Positions 36,827 to 49,333 of a stretch of DNA of 64,000 bases are shown piece after piece. This stretch comes from Promerops cafer. Taxonomy: Eukaryota > Chordata > Aves > Passeriformes > Nectariniidae. Numbering within the stretch: position 1 is the stretch's first letter; every line of letters begins with the position of its first letter. The translations under genes and the position numbers were made by a program. The stretch spans positions 814,735 to 878,734 of the forward strand of contig VZSE01004122.1 in assembly GCA_013398275.1 (NCBI GenBank), read 5' to 3'. Below the pieces are notes generated by a model. The model saw only the letters and a list, made by a program, of their open reading frames with translations. It was not told where the DNA came from and made no database searches.

Positions 36827-38111
36827 GTGTATTTTCAAATGGGCCAGCAGATCCTTCACAAACTTCAATGCTGTGGAATTAACTTTTTCCCATCTCTCTG
36901 GCCTGACTTTTGATTCTGAAGTAGAATTATACCTAGAAGTGTTTGCCTTCTGGAGGTAGAAGGGCTACCATATTTGATCTCACATTGCATGTGGTGTTTA
37001 TTTGCTGATCCTGTGGATTAAAGTGTTGGTGTTGGGTGGCAAAAGTGTTGTGTGAGGCCTGAGGTGTGTGGTGAAGGTTACAGTTTTATCCATTGTTACA
37101 GGATCCACTTGGTACATCTTCTATTTCCCAGACATGTATTAGTATGGATATGCTGGGAAGAAAGACCATATTGATCTCTTGATGTATCCTGTGAAGTGGT
37201 TCCAGCAGGATAGAGAATGCCATTTAGCAATACCTGGGAATAACTGCTGAGTTGTGGTTGTATGTGAAATTCATGTGTAGCTTTCATGGATGGAGTTTTC
37301 TTTTGGTTGACAGTAGAATGTTTGTTGATGTGTCTTTTTCAAAAAGACACTTTGGATCTCCTTTTTTTACCTTCTTTCAGACGTATTGGTTTTAAAGAGA
37401 CATAGGTCTTATAGCCAGTTCTGTAGAGTTTAAGGACAGACTTTTTTGGAGAGGAGATAGAACACATTCTGAAAACTGAGGTTTGGTTTTTTTAAAAGAA
37501 AAAGAACACATTATAAGTCAACTAAAAATAAGACTTAACTTGAAAAAAGGATAAATCAGTGGCTGATTGAAGACTTGAGTTCTGTGGTAGCTTAGTTTCT
37601 GATCTGAGACAGTAGAGAGAAGAAAAACTGCTAGGGTTTGTACCTATCTGTAGCAGGTGAATCAAAGCATTTCCTTTAATGTTACAAGGAAACTGGGATA
37701 TCTTTTTTTATTTGTTTTTTTCCCTTTGCTCCTAATGAAGTATCCTTCCTTTATATGCCATAATTGTGCATTAGGTTCCTTGTCAAGCTTTAAGAAAAAA
37801 CCTTGAGCAAGATCAGATGCGTCTGTTTAGCCAGAAAAAGCACCCCTTTTAAGAAACTGAAAGAAAAACCAAAATTAAATAAAAAGAAAGTAATTTGTGA
37901 TGGTGTGTTTTCCTCCCACTGCCTTTTTTCTCCCCTTCCATTTGGTTAATCTGTCTGTTTTGAGAAAAAAAAACAAAAAACCCAAACATTCTTGCTGACT
38001 GGCTTGCACTACACATGAGCTCTCCCTGTGAACTGGGATGCTGAACTTCATTCTCTCTACCTATGAGCATCCTAATAATACTGAATACAATTTCTGCCCT
38101 CAAAATGAGTG
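36827..38111. other. Unique DNA, no gene seen
   Basis: AT-rich sequence without a recognised gene or repeat. Short open frames only. Confidence 0.5.
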
Positions 38112-38485
38112 CCTAGAGAAATTGAGGTTGGAGAAGACCCCTAAGATTACTGAATCTAACTACTAACCTAACACAGTGGTGTTCACCACTAAGCCAAATC
38201 TCCAAGTGCAACATCCACATGCCTTTTGAACACTTCTAGGGATGGCAACTCTATCACTTCCCTGGGCAGCTCATTCCAATATCTCTCTACCCTTTCAGAG
38301 AAGAAGATTTTCCTCATATCTGATCTAAACCTCCCCTTGAGGTACAGCTTGAGGCCATTTACTCACATCCTGTCACCCAGAAGGAGAAACCAACAGCCAC
38401 CTCACTACAAACTCCTTTCAGGTAGCTGTAAAGAATGGTTTGTTCCCCCCTGAGGAAAGGTTCTCCGGGGTGCAGGGAGAGAGTT
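38112..38485 (-). mobile_element. CR1 LINE 3' part, minus strand
   Basis: Read on +, this is the reverse complement of a CR1 3' region. It starts near 'attgaggttggagaagaccc' and passes 'cagtggtgttcaccactaag' and 'cttttgaacacttctaggga'. It continues through 'tccctgggcagctcattcca', 'tctaaacctccccttgaggt' and 'gaggccatttactcacatcc', and ends near a 'cccctgaggaaaggttctcc' block. The terminal octamers are decayed. This copy is longer than the other 3' ends here and belongs to a different CR1 subfamily from the nested one at 41.6 kb. Confidence 0.9.
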
Positions 38486-40859
38486 GATGGTGTAACTTTG
38501 CACGACCTTCTTCAAAATCAGTTATGTCTTGTAGGATTGAATTGTCAAGAGATGTGGGAGAAATAAGAGTCCTTGACACCACTGATACCTAGCGAAGTCT
38601 GGTCAAGAGTATTTGGTCTCTTGATGACTGTTTCTTTCTGACTCAGTCTCGTGTGGCAGGACTCCTGTGACAGTGACATCTCCTCTCCATGCCCTTAGTC
38701 TGCTGAATCCTGAGATCTGCAGAGTTGCACAGCTACTTGCCTCAGTAATAAGCTCTGGGATGGCTGGGGTGGAGATCCAGAACAAAGCCTAGAGTGGGAA
38801 ATCAGGGACTGTAAACTTATAGGGTTGCTCAGCAGTGTAGAGGTTTTTAGAAATTATTGTTATTCATCATTGAAACATTTGGTCAATCTTTTTCTTGCAA
38901 TGCTCGAGTGTTGTGTAGCTTTTCAGCTCTTAATAGACTTAATTTTCACTCAGTTTGTCTGCAGTTATCTTCCTTGGTTTGGATTTATTGCAGGATTGAC
39001 TGAGGAAGTTATATCGATTCAAAACCACTTTCTGATTTCTTTTCAAATCATTTCCATTGGGAAAAAAATTCTACTTGCTTTATCTAACAGCCTAACAAAC
39101 AAGGCCTTTGCTTCCTTGTTAACAAATACATACATGTATATGTATGTATATATATTTGCTTAATTTATGTACTTGTGCATGTAAATATATATATTTTCCT
39201 AATTTACCTCATTATAGGAGAAATAAAAACAGCCTGGAAGGTACTAATAACTGGCAGCTGGAGATGATAGATTGTTCTAAAGAGCCTGAAAAATAACCCT
39301 TTGATGACTCCAGAGAAGTAAACAAACTGTTTTACACCAGTAGTGAAAACAGCTGTGAATAAAGACAGCCTAAGGTGGTAGGTACCTACAGCAGTTTTAT
39401 TCAAGACATAAGTACTGAGGAGTGTCCTTGGCTGCAATAGCAGGACGTGGATTTATGATTTCACTCTGTGCATGTAGACAGAGCAAGTGTGATTTTTGCC
39501 TTGACAGAAGCTGAAGTAGCTCTTTCAAACAGAGTTTGTGAGAGACTCTTGAGGTTTCTGAGGTAGGAAGCTGCCAAGCCTTTGCCTCTGCTGTACTTGA
39601 AAGATGGGTGGATGTTTTGAGCATGTTTACAGTTAATAAACTGATTTGCAGATGTTAATTTGTTTTCAGTGATTGAACTGTGTTCTAATGGATGTAGAGG
39701 TTTGAATGTTAGCCAACTGCTTGGGTCAAGAGCCACAGACATCAGACTTCTTGGATTATCTGGATGCTGATATGGGACAATCCATGTCTTCAATCAGTTG
39801 ACAGGGAAGGCTTGCAGTGTTTTTGGTGGGTGTGATGAGCCCAGAGCAGGCTGTGCCTCCCCAGGTGTGTGGCGTGCACTGTGCTGGGGTGCTGTGCTCC
39901 TGCCTGTGGCGTGGCAGGATGGCTCTTGGGGGGATCCTTTTTGCTGTGGCCAGCTCCTCTCCTCTCTATGGCAACAAGTGAGACCTGGAGTACAGCTGCA
40001 GACAGCTGATAAGTGAGCAGGGGGTTTCCTGGAGCATGAGACTTGGTGAGTTCAATAAGTGCTTTTTCGCAGGCAAACAAAGCAGCTCCTGTTTAAACTT
40101 TTTTTAGTCATAACCTTTTTAGTGCTAAACAGGCCATGGCTTTGCTTAACACAACGCAACGTTAAGTTGTTACAACTTCATTAATGTTGGTCTTTGATGT
40201 TTTACCTTTTGATAACATCTTTGAGTAATTTCTTTTAAATTATTTTAGCAGTGTGGAAATGAAGCTTGAAGTGACAGCGAAGCAAAGTTGGACCTTTCTA
40301 TCTTTAATGGAAGAAGCTGAAGTGAGAGACTAAGGCATGGCAGGTCAGAGAAACCAAAGTGAGAAATAGCAAGGGTTTCTCTCAAGGATCAGGAAGTAAA
40401 GTCACACTCAGTAATTTAGGAAGAGAGCTTCTGAATAGCTTAAAAGTATGAGGAGAGCCTCCCCTCGCCTTGGGTCAGAAAAGGGAGTGTGACTTTTGGC
40501 TCCTGAGACCCCAATTCTCAGTTGTTCTCTTTGAACCAGAATGTAAGGCAACAAGAAAGAATGATAGCTGCAATCCACCTTTGTATGCTGGGACAACTGC
40601 CAGTTCTTAGGTACAATATTAGAGCAACATCAGAGTATCCTGAAATTGCACTGTGCTTTGCAATCTATGCCAGCCATAGAGGGGCCACAGAGCAGGGTCC
40701 TTACAGATTGTGTGCTCTCCTGTGCTACTCTGCCTTTGGCCTGGTCCCAGTTCATATCATTCTCAGGATGGTATTTCTAACTCCTTTGCATCTTCTTTAA
40801 CTCCAGCCAGATGGAGAAAATGGACTCAACAAGATCAAGAGCTCTTAAGTTCAAAAGCT
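38486..40859. other. Unique DNA with AT/TG simple sequence
   Basis: No gene recognised. A TATG/ATAC-rich patch lies at 39123-39196. A GC-richer patch at 39800-40020 has short open frames on both strands without known motifs. The 112-codon plus frame at 38825-39163 is hydrophobic but low in complexity and resembles nothing I know. Confidence 0.5.
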
Positions 40860-41604
40860 CAGGAGAGGTCCATCTCCAAGAGCATGAAATCAAGCAGGAG
40901 GTGACAGGAGGCCTGCTTGAGCAAGCAAGGAGCTCCTGACAAAACTTGGGCACAGAAAGAAGGGTGCAAGAAGCAGTAGCAGGGTTAGGTGGCCAAGGCA
41001 GTAGGTAAGTAGAGTAACTGTTGAATCTGCCAAGGATGGGATTAGGAAAACCAAAGTCCACCTGGAGGTGAGTCTGATGAGGGGTTGCAAAGAGTGACAT
41101 AAAAATCTTCTACCAGTATGTCAGCAGCAAAAAGAAGCTGAGGGAAAACTCTGCCACTTAACAGGGCAGAGGCTCTGGTAACAAAGGACACTTAAAGGGC
41201 AAACAGTACTCGATATCTTCTTCAGCTTGGTCTTTAGTGATGAGATTTACCTTTCAGGAATCCCAGGTTCTTGAGACTAGAAGAAAATTCTATAGCTAGG
41301 AAGACAGTCTAAGTGGTGGTGGGTCAGGTTAAGGAATGCTTAAGCTGGTCACGTACGTGTCCCTAGAACAGCATGCCCCCATGCATGCTGAGAGGGCTCA
41401 GTGATGTGACAGCATTTAAAAAGTCACAGTGATCAGGAGATGACTGAGGGCTGGAAGAGAGCAAATATCACACCCTATTAGAAGAGCAAGAAGGAAGACC
41501 TAGGGAACTGTTCCTGGAAGGAACAGGGAAGATCCAGTGGAGGAGAAGTAGATGTTATTTAATCTGTCTTTAGAAAGATATTTGGCAGCATTCTCATGGA
41601 AACA
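40860..41604 (+). mobile_element. CR1 LINE ORF2 fragment, 5' half
   Basis: Plus-strand CR1 coding remnant between the endonuclease and reverse transcriptase. Recognisable blocks are 'gagcaagcaaggagctcctg', 'acaaaacttgggcacagaaa' and 'aggatgggattaggaaaacc', then an 'aggaatcccaggttcttgag' block near 41256. RT-proximal blocks follow: 'gagggctggaagagagcaaa' near 41444 and 'tttggcagcattctcatgga' at 41581-41600, the region that encodes F-D-x-V in intact copies. The frame is broken repeatedly, so no protein is made. The element continues after 41745, interrupted by another CR1. Confidence 0.85.
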
Positions 41605-41745
41605 CATGATGGTAGAATCATAAGATGTCAAGAGTTGGAAGGGCCCTTAAAGATCATCTAGTCTGAAACCCCTCTGCCATGAGCAGGAGCACCTCCCACC
41701 TCCCACAGGTCACTCAGGGCCTTATTCAGCCTGGCCTTGAAATGA
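41605..41745 (-). mobile_element. CR1 3' end nested in an older CR1
   Basis: On + it reads 'ggtagaatcataagatgtca', then 'agttggaagggcccttaaag' and 'atcatctagtctgaaacccc'. It continues with 'tctgccatgagcaggagcac' and 'cagcctggccttgaaatgat', the reverse complement of a short CR1 3' end. It lies between two halves of one plus-strand CR1 ORF2, so it inserted into that older copy. Its 5' truncation is severe, at about 140 bases. Confidence 0.88.
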
Positions 41746-42140
41746 TGTTACAGGATACACAACTGGACAGAGAGGAGGATTGGAAGCCAGCTGAACTGCT
41801 GGTCACAGATTGCGGTGGTCAGAGGCACAAAATGTAGCTAGAAGTCAATTGCTAGTGAAGCACCCCAAGTGTTGATGGTAGGTCCAAAGCTGTTTATCTT
41901 CTTCATTAGTGATCTGGATGATGGGAGAGAGGACTTGCACTTCTCCACATTTGCAGATGATACGAACCTGAAAAGAGTGGCTGATATGCCAGAGGCTTGA
42001 GTTGCCCCCTGGGGAGACCTGGACAGGCTGGAGGATTGAGCAGGGAGAAAAGATATGAAACAAAGTGAAATGCAAATTCCTGTGAGCAGGGAACCTCATG
42101 CCTGAGTACAGAAGCTTTTCTTCCACCATGCACATAAGCT
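41746..42140 (+). mobile_element. CR1 LINE ORF2 fragment, RT palm part
   Basis: Continuation of the plus-strand CR1 after the nested insertion. A 'ggattggaagccagctgaac' block is followed near 41875 by 'gtccaaagctgtttatcttc' and 'ttcattagtgatctggatga'. At 41949-41968 'catttgcagatgatacgaac' encodes the reverse transcriptase catalytic F-A-D-D motif. The block 'ggggagacctggacaggctg' follows near 42011. Stops and frameshifts elsewhere make it inactive. The 3' end fades near 42140. Confidence 0.88.
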
Positions 42141-42863
42141 CACCTAAATCTGTGTCTAAAGCTTCTCTTTCTCTTCACCTGCATACTGTGGCAACTTGAT
42201 TCCTGTTAATGAGGTCTACTAGGCTGTAAGTAAGATTAATATGGAGATACACTTACAGCTGTGGAATTGTCTAACTTAGACTGAACTTCCTTTAAAAGGT
42301 TTAGTGATCCATAATTGCATTCTTCAGTAATTGTGTTACAGCATATTCTTTTCATTGATCATTTCAGTTGTGCTTCAATTGTTTTTGAATTGATCACAAA
42401 GAAACTGACTGCTTTTTGGCTGCTCATTTTAGAGTTGAACATGAAATGATCAAACTCAGTTGGTGAAAATATCAGAATAATTTATAATATTCTGGCAGAA
42501 AATATCTGTAAAGTGAACACTTCCACACTTAAACTTCTTCAGAATTGGAAATCTTGGTCAGTTGAAAAAACATATGGCTCTTTGGGGGGCTGCAAAATTG
42601 GAAATATCTCAGGAAAGAAAAATGTGATCTCTGTAAGTATCAAGAGAGTATTATGCAGGAGAGAAGGTATTGATCCTTGGTTAAGTGAATTTAGCTTATA
42701 CCCTTGTTCTATCCTTGTTCTACCTAATGCAACCTATAGAAAATCCTTAGGATCATCAGTTTTGGTAAGTACTAACAGTATTTTTTTCACTTAAAAATTA
42801 AAAAATAAATTTAAAAGATAGCCACTTCCTCTCTCTTTGATGTAATAAATAAATTGAATCATG
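42141..42863. other. Unique AT-rich DNA, no gene seen
   Basis: Sequence between two CR1 copies. A 93-codon plus frame at 42513-42794 has no recognisable motif. Nothing else was found. Confidence 0.5.
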
Positions 42864-43138
42864 TGACCAGTGACAGGACCTGAGGGAATGGCTTGAAGTT
42901 GTGTCAGGGGAGGTTGAGGCTGGGTATTAAAAAAGCATTCATCACCCAGAGGGTGGCTGGGCACTGGAACAGGCTCCCCAGGGAAGTGGTCACAGCACCA
43001 AGCTTGGCAGAGTTCAAGAAGCTTTTGGACAATGCTCTCAGGCTCATGGTGTGATTCCTATGGTGTTCTGTGCAGGACCAGCAGTTGGACTTCAAAGATC
43101 ATTGTGGGTTCCTTCCAACTCAGGATATTCTGGGATAT
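42864..43138 (+). mobile_element. CR1 LINE 3' end, plus strand
   Basis: Follows a CR1 3' region of the subfamily ending in 'ccttccaactcaggatattc'. Blocks in order are 'ccagtgacaggacctgaggg', 'ggctgggcactggaacaggc', 'tccccagggaagtggtcaca', 'tcaagaagcttttggacaat', 'gctctcaggctcatggtgtg' and 'ttggacttcaaagatcattg'. Only the last 275 bases or so are present, the typical 5' truncation. Confidence 0.92.
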
Positions 43139-45714
43139 ATTGACATGAAAATTTGAAGAGGAAAAAAATTAAAATTCTCATCTTTCTAATTAGTCCTTCT
43201 TCCTCTTTTTCCCCCCGTCCTACATGTGTTTTCTCCAAAAGAGAAAAGCTGATGTATGATTCCTTACTCTCCTCTCTCCAAAATTTTTGGAAACTCTTAG
43301 CTGGATACAGAAAGAACATAATCATGACAAAGAAATGCTGAGCTTGGCAGAATGGAAAGTGAGTTGCTAACTGGTAACTCACCAAGCTGTTTTGTTCCTC
43401 TTCCCCTTTCCTTGACTCCTAACATACCTCTATTGCTCTGGTATCATTAAATTTATTGTTATACTTGGAAAAGGAAGGCAAAACGGGGTGCTGGTTTGTA
43501 TGTATGCTATATATGCAGTGCCACCATTGAAGGCATCAAGACTGCAGGAATTTAAAAAGGTGGCAATTTTGCAGAAATCCAAAGAAAAGGCCTCTTATAA
43601 TCTTTAGATTTAGTCTGACCTCTCATGTAGGACAGGCTTATCATGATTTCAAAAATCACTTTTGCTTCATAGACATGATTTCAGCTTGGGTTAGTACCCT
43701 ATACAAACCTTGGGCATCAGTATTTCCACCAGGGAAAATGCACAAAATCTGAAGGAAGGAGCAGGTTTTTCAAATGGCCTAATGTCTGATGTGTGTGGCA
43801 GTACCTGATAAGGCAGGAGATGCAGGTTCTTCTGGACACTTGGCTGGTTATTAAACTTTCTTTAAGGATGGGGTGCTACCTCTTTTCTTGCAATCCTGTG
43901 CAGCAGCAGTACCTGGTCAGCAAATAAACCCACCAGTTCAAGTGGTAAGTGAAGTCATGAGCTGCTGGGAAAGTTCAGGTCAGGTCATGAGAGGAACATG
44001 ATAATCTTGCCATCTTCTACCTTGCTCTTGGTATGTAACACTTGTGTATATATTTTCTAGGGTCCTAATTAGACATTTACCATTCCTTAAGGAAATGAAA
44101 ACGTGTGGTGGCTAATCTGATGGAGTTGTGGAAACTCTGGAAAAAGGTCCAAGGCAGAGAGGAATTTGAGCTATCTGTACTGGACATTCTCCATGATGAG
44201 TTTGCTTTACTTTTTGAAGCTTTTCCTGTGTCTGTGGTCAGTTGTGTTCAAATTTACATGGTGTTTCAGTATGTAAAAGCAGGCTGCTGCAAGCAGATGA
44301 TTTTTCACTCTGTGTCCATGCTCTCAGTGGCGATGTATGGCTTGCTGTCTACTTGTTGCTTGGGTTTGCAGGGTCAGAGTTGGCTTCTCACTAAAGGATG
44401 AAACAAACAAAAGGTAGGAGATGTGTGTTTGGGTGTCTACTCTCATCCCTTGCTGATGCAGCAAGAAGTCTTCAGGTTTTGCTTGCTGTGTGGAACTTGT
44501 TCCCCTGTCACTTCTAATGTTGTTCTTCACACGTAGCTGAGGGCCTAATGTTGCTGACGCAAGTCTACTTGTTTAATTTTATCCGACTGACTGTGCCACT
44601 TAGTGTGCTTAGTCGTCTGCTAAAAATCCTTTTGTTAAGATTGAGAACCAAACACAATACCGAGTATTTGATCCTACCTACTTATGCATGGCTAACATAC
44701 TTTGCTTTTATGTTTAGCTTCCTGCTACAAAAATAATGAAATATTTATTCAGCTGTTAAGGATCAGAACTTGTATTCTCTCATGATTAAATGATCTGCAG
44801 AGGATGTTCCTTAGAGAAGGAGAAGGGCTCTGGCATTCTTCAGCACCACTGTCAGGAGCAGGTAGTATGCTGAGGTGGGACATGTATTGTTATTTTGGCA
44901 GGCTAGACTTTTTGGCTCAAAGGCACTGTGGGGTAAAGCCTTTGCATTTTGGCATGCCTTTTGGTGTCACAGGAGACTTACTGTGGTCAGCCTGACTCCT
45001 GATCATCTGTCAAATGCTGTTGTCTCATGCAGTGGCCTGCTCTGCAGCCTTTTTGTGTTAGGCTTTGTAGGATTTAAATCAACATGCCTTACACTACAAT
45101 GATCTGCAGCAAGTGCAGTGTTGTATTTCTATAAAAATCAATTACAATCATGATCAGATTTCTAGGACTAACAGGGAGAGAGAATTTTTTTTCACCCTTT
45201 CACCCTTTCTGGGGTATGTTGTACCTTTCACCTGGGGATTTTAACCCTGATAATTTAATGGTGAGTATTCTGAGCATCTCACCTGAGAGATATATTCTTG
45301 TACAGATGAAGCCAGCTGAGAAAAATCTTCAGTATATTTAGCTTACCGTATGTTCTTAGAAAACTTTTCTCCTGGAATGAACATTCTTTTGAAAAAGCCT
45401 GCTAACAGGATAGCATCTGTTCATTTAGTTGTCAAGACCTAGAGTGCACTTAGACAAGATACAGTAAATGCTAGAGAAGAGGGAAGAAGAAAATATAATT
45501 AAATGACCTCTGCTTTCCTCCTCAACAGTCATACACCCACAATCCCTAAAGAAGGACCATTTTCTTGATACTGCATGATTTTCCTATTTCCATTAGATTA
45601 AACATTTACTGCATGGGTAAGTGAGCCTCAGGCTGAACTTCAGGTTGAAGTCTAGTTTCTGTATCATTGAAAATCTCAACCAAATGAATCTGTTTCTGAC
45701 AATGACACCAGTTG
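43139..45714. other. Unique DNA, no gene seen
   Basis: No recognised repeat or gene. Open frames reach 98 codons (44105-44401 plus; 43092-43385 minus, 97 codons) without family resemblance. No RNA gene seen. Confidence 0.5.
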
Positions 45715-45772
45715 CAAAAAAAAACCCCAAAAAACCAAAAAAACCCCACCAAACCAAAAATAAAACCCCAAC
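45715..45772. repeat. A/C-rich AAAACCCC-type tract
   Basis: Blocks of A interrupted by CC, CCC or CCCC. It is the strand complement of the G/T-rich type at the window start. A smaller A/C-rich patch of the same kind lies at 57521-57560. Low complexity and noncoding. Confidence 0.9.
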
Positions 45773-47407
45773 AAATGAACATTTTATCAGTTTCATTTTC
45801 TGTCAGTGGCTCTAATATGTCTAGACCTTGAAACCTGAAAGAAGATGAGTTTTTTCTGTTAGAGTTCAGTCTTTGCCAATTCTGTGAAATGTTACTAAAT
45901 GTGCAGCTAAGCAAGAAGCCTGTGGAAAAAGATCAGATATTTTTCATGCCTTGTCAATTTATGTTTTAATTTTCAGATAAGTATTTTAAATATTCTGCCT
46001 GATGGGTTTTTTGTTTTGTTTTGTTTAACCACTGTTCTTCATTACTTCCCTGTGGGATGGCTCTGCAGGAACAGGCCATCCTGGTCTGCAATGCAATCAC
46101 TGAGAACACAGTGGCATCATCACTTTATTTTTTTATGTGAATTTGTGTACAAGCAGAGCATTTTTATCCAAAGGTAGGCTGGTGTCCTTGCCTCAGAAGA
46201 ATCAGTACATCCCAGCATGCAAATGAATAGGCAGTGAGCATCATTTTTTGTAAGTATGGCAGGTAACATTAGAGATGTGCATAGAGCAAAGCCTTGTGGT
46301 TTTCCTAGCAAGAGCTTCAATTGAAATTTTTAAAAAGGTATTGGATTATGTGCAAGAAGGAAAGCTGGGGAGAAATATCGGCAGTTTAGAAAGGTTTTGA
46401 CTGTTACCATCAGACTGTAATTTGTTAGAAAGCCACGCTGTCTGGCATTAACTCCTCCCTGTTAGCATTTGATCTGCATCTGCAGGGCTTTGTGGGGAGC
46501 TCACTGATCTTCATTTTAAGGTTGGGGCTAGGTCTTGTATTCTGTCTAGCAGCAGCAAAACAAGGTACCTGTAGAAGTAGAGGAGTGCAGGTGCCCTTTG
46601 AGAGAGGGATCCAGGCCTCAAGCTCTTCATAAGAGAAAGTTCAGTTGCTATGTTGCTGTGTATTCAGGTCATTGGACCCAGCCTCTCTTACTTCAGAAGA
46701 GAAAAGCCTCTTATTAAGGGTTAGCATTTGAGAAAAAAGAAAAATGGGAAGGAGAAGGGAGTTTGATACATTGCCATAAGTCATCCTTGGGTTTAAGGGC
46801 AGCACCTGATCATTTGCCTTTCTCAAAATACTGAAAAGTCCATGTGAATTTGCCTAAGGAAGCAGCTGAGATATCCCAGCTTCTTTTCTGAAAGTCTTCC
46901 AGAACATAACATACAAACCTGCAACAAGTGCATAATCAGTATGTTTTTTAGGTTCTGAAGAATGAGGGCTTCAAATGCAGGATATAGTGGATGCCTGCTG
47001 TAGAAATTGAATGGAGTACATAGCATGATATTCTTGCATTTTTCAAACTGTGTGGACTAGGTGGAAAAAATGGGGATATGAGAACAAGTTGAATTGTGGG
47101 AACACAAAGGAGCTGTCCCTGGAGGTGCTACAGTTAAGGTGGAACATGTTTGGCCAGAGAGGTAAGCTTTGGGGGACAGTGAATTTCTTTTGGGTAGTGT
47201 GAGAGTTTGGCACTGTGCAACTTTATGATGTTATTTAGAGAATGAGAATGCTAAAAATGGCCTGTACTATGCTCCAGGTACTTTTGATATGCATTAGAAA
47301 TACATGACAAAAATACCCTTAGTGCAGAAATAAAAATGAATATTTCAAGGAAAATGACAGTAAAATGAATTAAAGGTTGAGAGTTGACATTAATAATGCA
47401 GACTGAT
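45773..47407. other. Unique DNA, no gene seen
   Basis: AT-rich and non-repetitive, apart from a GTTTT repeat near 46010-46025. No supported gene or regulatory element. Confidence 0.5.
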
Positions 47408-47476
47408 CTACAGCACCTTCATTTTTCATCTGTAAAATGGAGATAATGGTGCTGACCCAGTTTGTAAATGAGCCCT
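47408..47476 (+). repeat. MIR-like SINE relic
   Basis: 'catctgtaaaatggagataa' at 47428-47447, with a purine-poor lead-in and a following 'tgtaaatgag', matches the MIR 3' part (roughly 'catctgtaaaatggggataa' in memory). Short and diverged, consistent with age. Confidence 0.55.
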
Positions 47477-47749
47477 GAGTTCATCTGATGGAAAGCATCA
47501 CCAACAGAAGTGGTAATGGTAGAAATTGGTATTAGAGATGTGGTATAATTGTCTTAAACTAGAATTTTATAAGTACTGGAACATCCAGAACAGAAGTTTA
47601 AGAAATGTAAATATATTTAAGTGTAAAAGTGCTCTCACATCATACAAGAATGCTTCTGCTGAGCAATGATGCCTTATGGTAACAAGGCAATTGCAAGCAA
47701 TATGTTTTTTTATGGTCATGGATCAAACCAATCTTTTTAAAGGAACACC
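47477..47749. other. Unique AT-rich DNA
   Basis: AT-rich sequence between the MIR-like relic and the pyrimidine-rich stretch. Nothing recognisable. Confidence 0.5.
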
Positions 47750-48325
47750 CATTTTTTTGACTTGGCTCCTTCTGCTGTCTGTCACTGTCAATCATCGATT
47801 CCCTGTTACAGGCTGTTTCTTGTCACCTTCCTCTTTTGCTGCTTCCTACTCCTGAGGCCCTTTAGCCAGCTGCATGCCACAGCTGAGCACTTTGTCCTTT
47901 CTGCAGTGTTCTGAGCTTATACACCTAGGCTGGCACTTTCAGTGTTTTCCTTCTGTCTGCTTCTCTTAACCCTCCTCTGTCAACTCCACCCAACTTTTGC
48001 TTTCACTCAGCTTCTGCTACCCTGAGAAAGTCCCTTTATCCCATCTTCTTTGCTTGCATACCGTTCTGAGTCTTGCTACTTGTCAAAAGTCTCTGTGTCT
48101 GGGTTCCTCACCCATCTTTCACCTCCACACACAGTCCTCTCTGCTGACATTCCCACTGCCCTCCTGACATGCTAAGTCTGTTTTTCACCTCTTCATTACA
48201 TCCTGAACTTAGCTTCAGTCTCCACTCTTGTTTCCAGCACTCTGACCTGGGACCTGCAGCAGTCTTTCATTTCACTCTGTCAGTGCTGCCAGAGCTGGTT
48301 TGCTCTTTGCCCCTTCCGTTTTGCA
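47750..48325. other. Pyrimidine-rich stretch
   Basis: For almost 600 bases the + strand is dominated by C and T, with many CTTC, TCTCC and TTCC words, unlike the flanks. It is not a simple tandem repeat. The strand bias could come from a diverged transposon, an old transcript, or a polypyrimidine structural element. I recognise no family. Confidence 0.55.
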
Positions 48326-49333
48326 AAACAATACTGTGGAAAGATTGTCCAAATAAATAACTAGGAAATTATAAAAATACATCACTACAAAAAATGAAAA
48401 TTACAAATGCTGGACTCTCTAGGAATGGTCATATTTCTAGGACAGGATACTATATTTCACTTTAGTAATATGTTCTATTGACCTTGCTTATGATTTTAAA
48501 AAGCAAACCCTTGGCTTCTGATCCTATTCATACATATTTAATTATTAGTATGCAGTATATTCCTTTGGATTCTAAGATAAGCAGGTGAAAAGCCTTTCCC
48601 AGATCAGAGAACTGGAGGGCAAAAAGCACAGTGTGAAGCTGTGGCAGAAATCTGTGATGAAATAAGTGCCAGTGGGTCTGTACTAACATGCTTATTTTTA
48701 AGTATTCTCCAAGGTCTCTTGCTTGTATTTGATTCTGATGTGTAGAATGATTGTAAAGGAAGTAAAGAAAACACCCTTTTCTCCATATTTTTTGGCTTTT
48801 AGTTTTTCAGACTGCTAAAACTTCAAATGCTTGAGGCTGCACCAGCACTGATGGCTTTTATTGTCTCTTTGTATTCGTGTGCCTGAGACCAGAACAGGAG
48901 TGATCTTACACTAATAGAAAGAGAGAGTTGGTAGAAAATTCAGCTAATAATGGAAAGCTGCCTTTCACTGTAGCATGGCATGCAGCAGGCATTCTGTAAT
49001 AACAAATCCATCAGGCTTTCTCCCCTCATGTTGTTACCAATGTTTGCAGGCTTTTTAGCAGAGGGGATGTTTCTACAAAGGAAGGGAAGAAAGGTTATAC
49101 GATTCTTTTGTCTAATATGCAACTTTAGTAAAATGTTATGTGTAGCTTTTGTAACTTTCAATCTATGGGGGTTTGAGGAGTAAGTGTTACTCTGGTTTTT
49201 GATGAAGCTATTTGACAGATTAAGAAATAAAGTGCTAAAGTAATCTTGAGTCTGAAAACAAAGATGGAAATAGAGTAGATGTCATTTTACAAATGGGGAG
49301 TAAAAAGGTTTTTGTGTTTGCCAGCATGCACAG
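48326..49333. other. Unique AT-rich DNA
   Basis: No gene recognised. A weak resemblance to the minus-strand MIR core at 49283-49310 is too short to call. Confidence 0.5.

Noticed and set aside
49283..49310. Possible minus-strand MIR core ('cattttacaaatggggag')
   Set aside because: The match is under 20 bases with no collinear second block.
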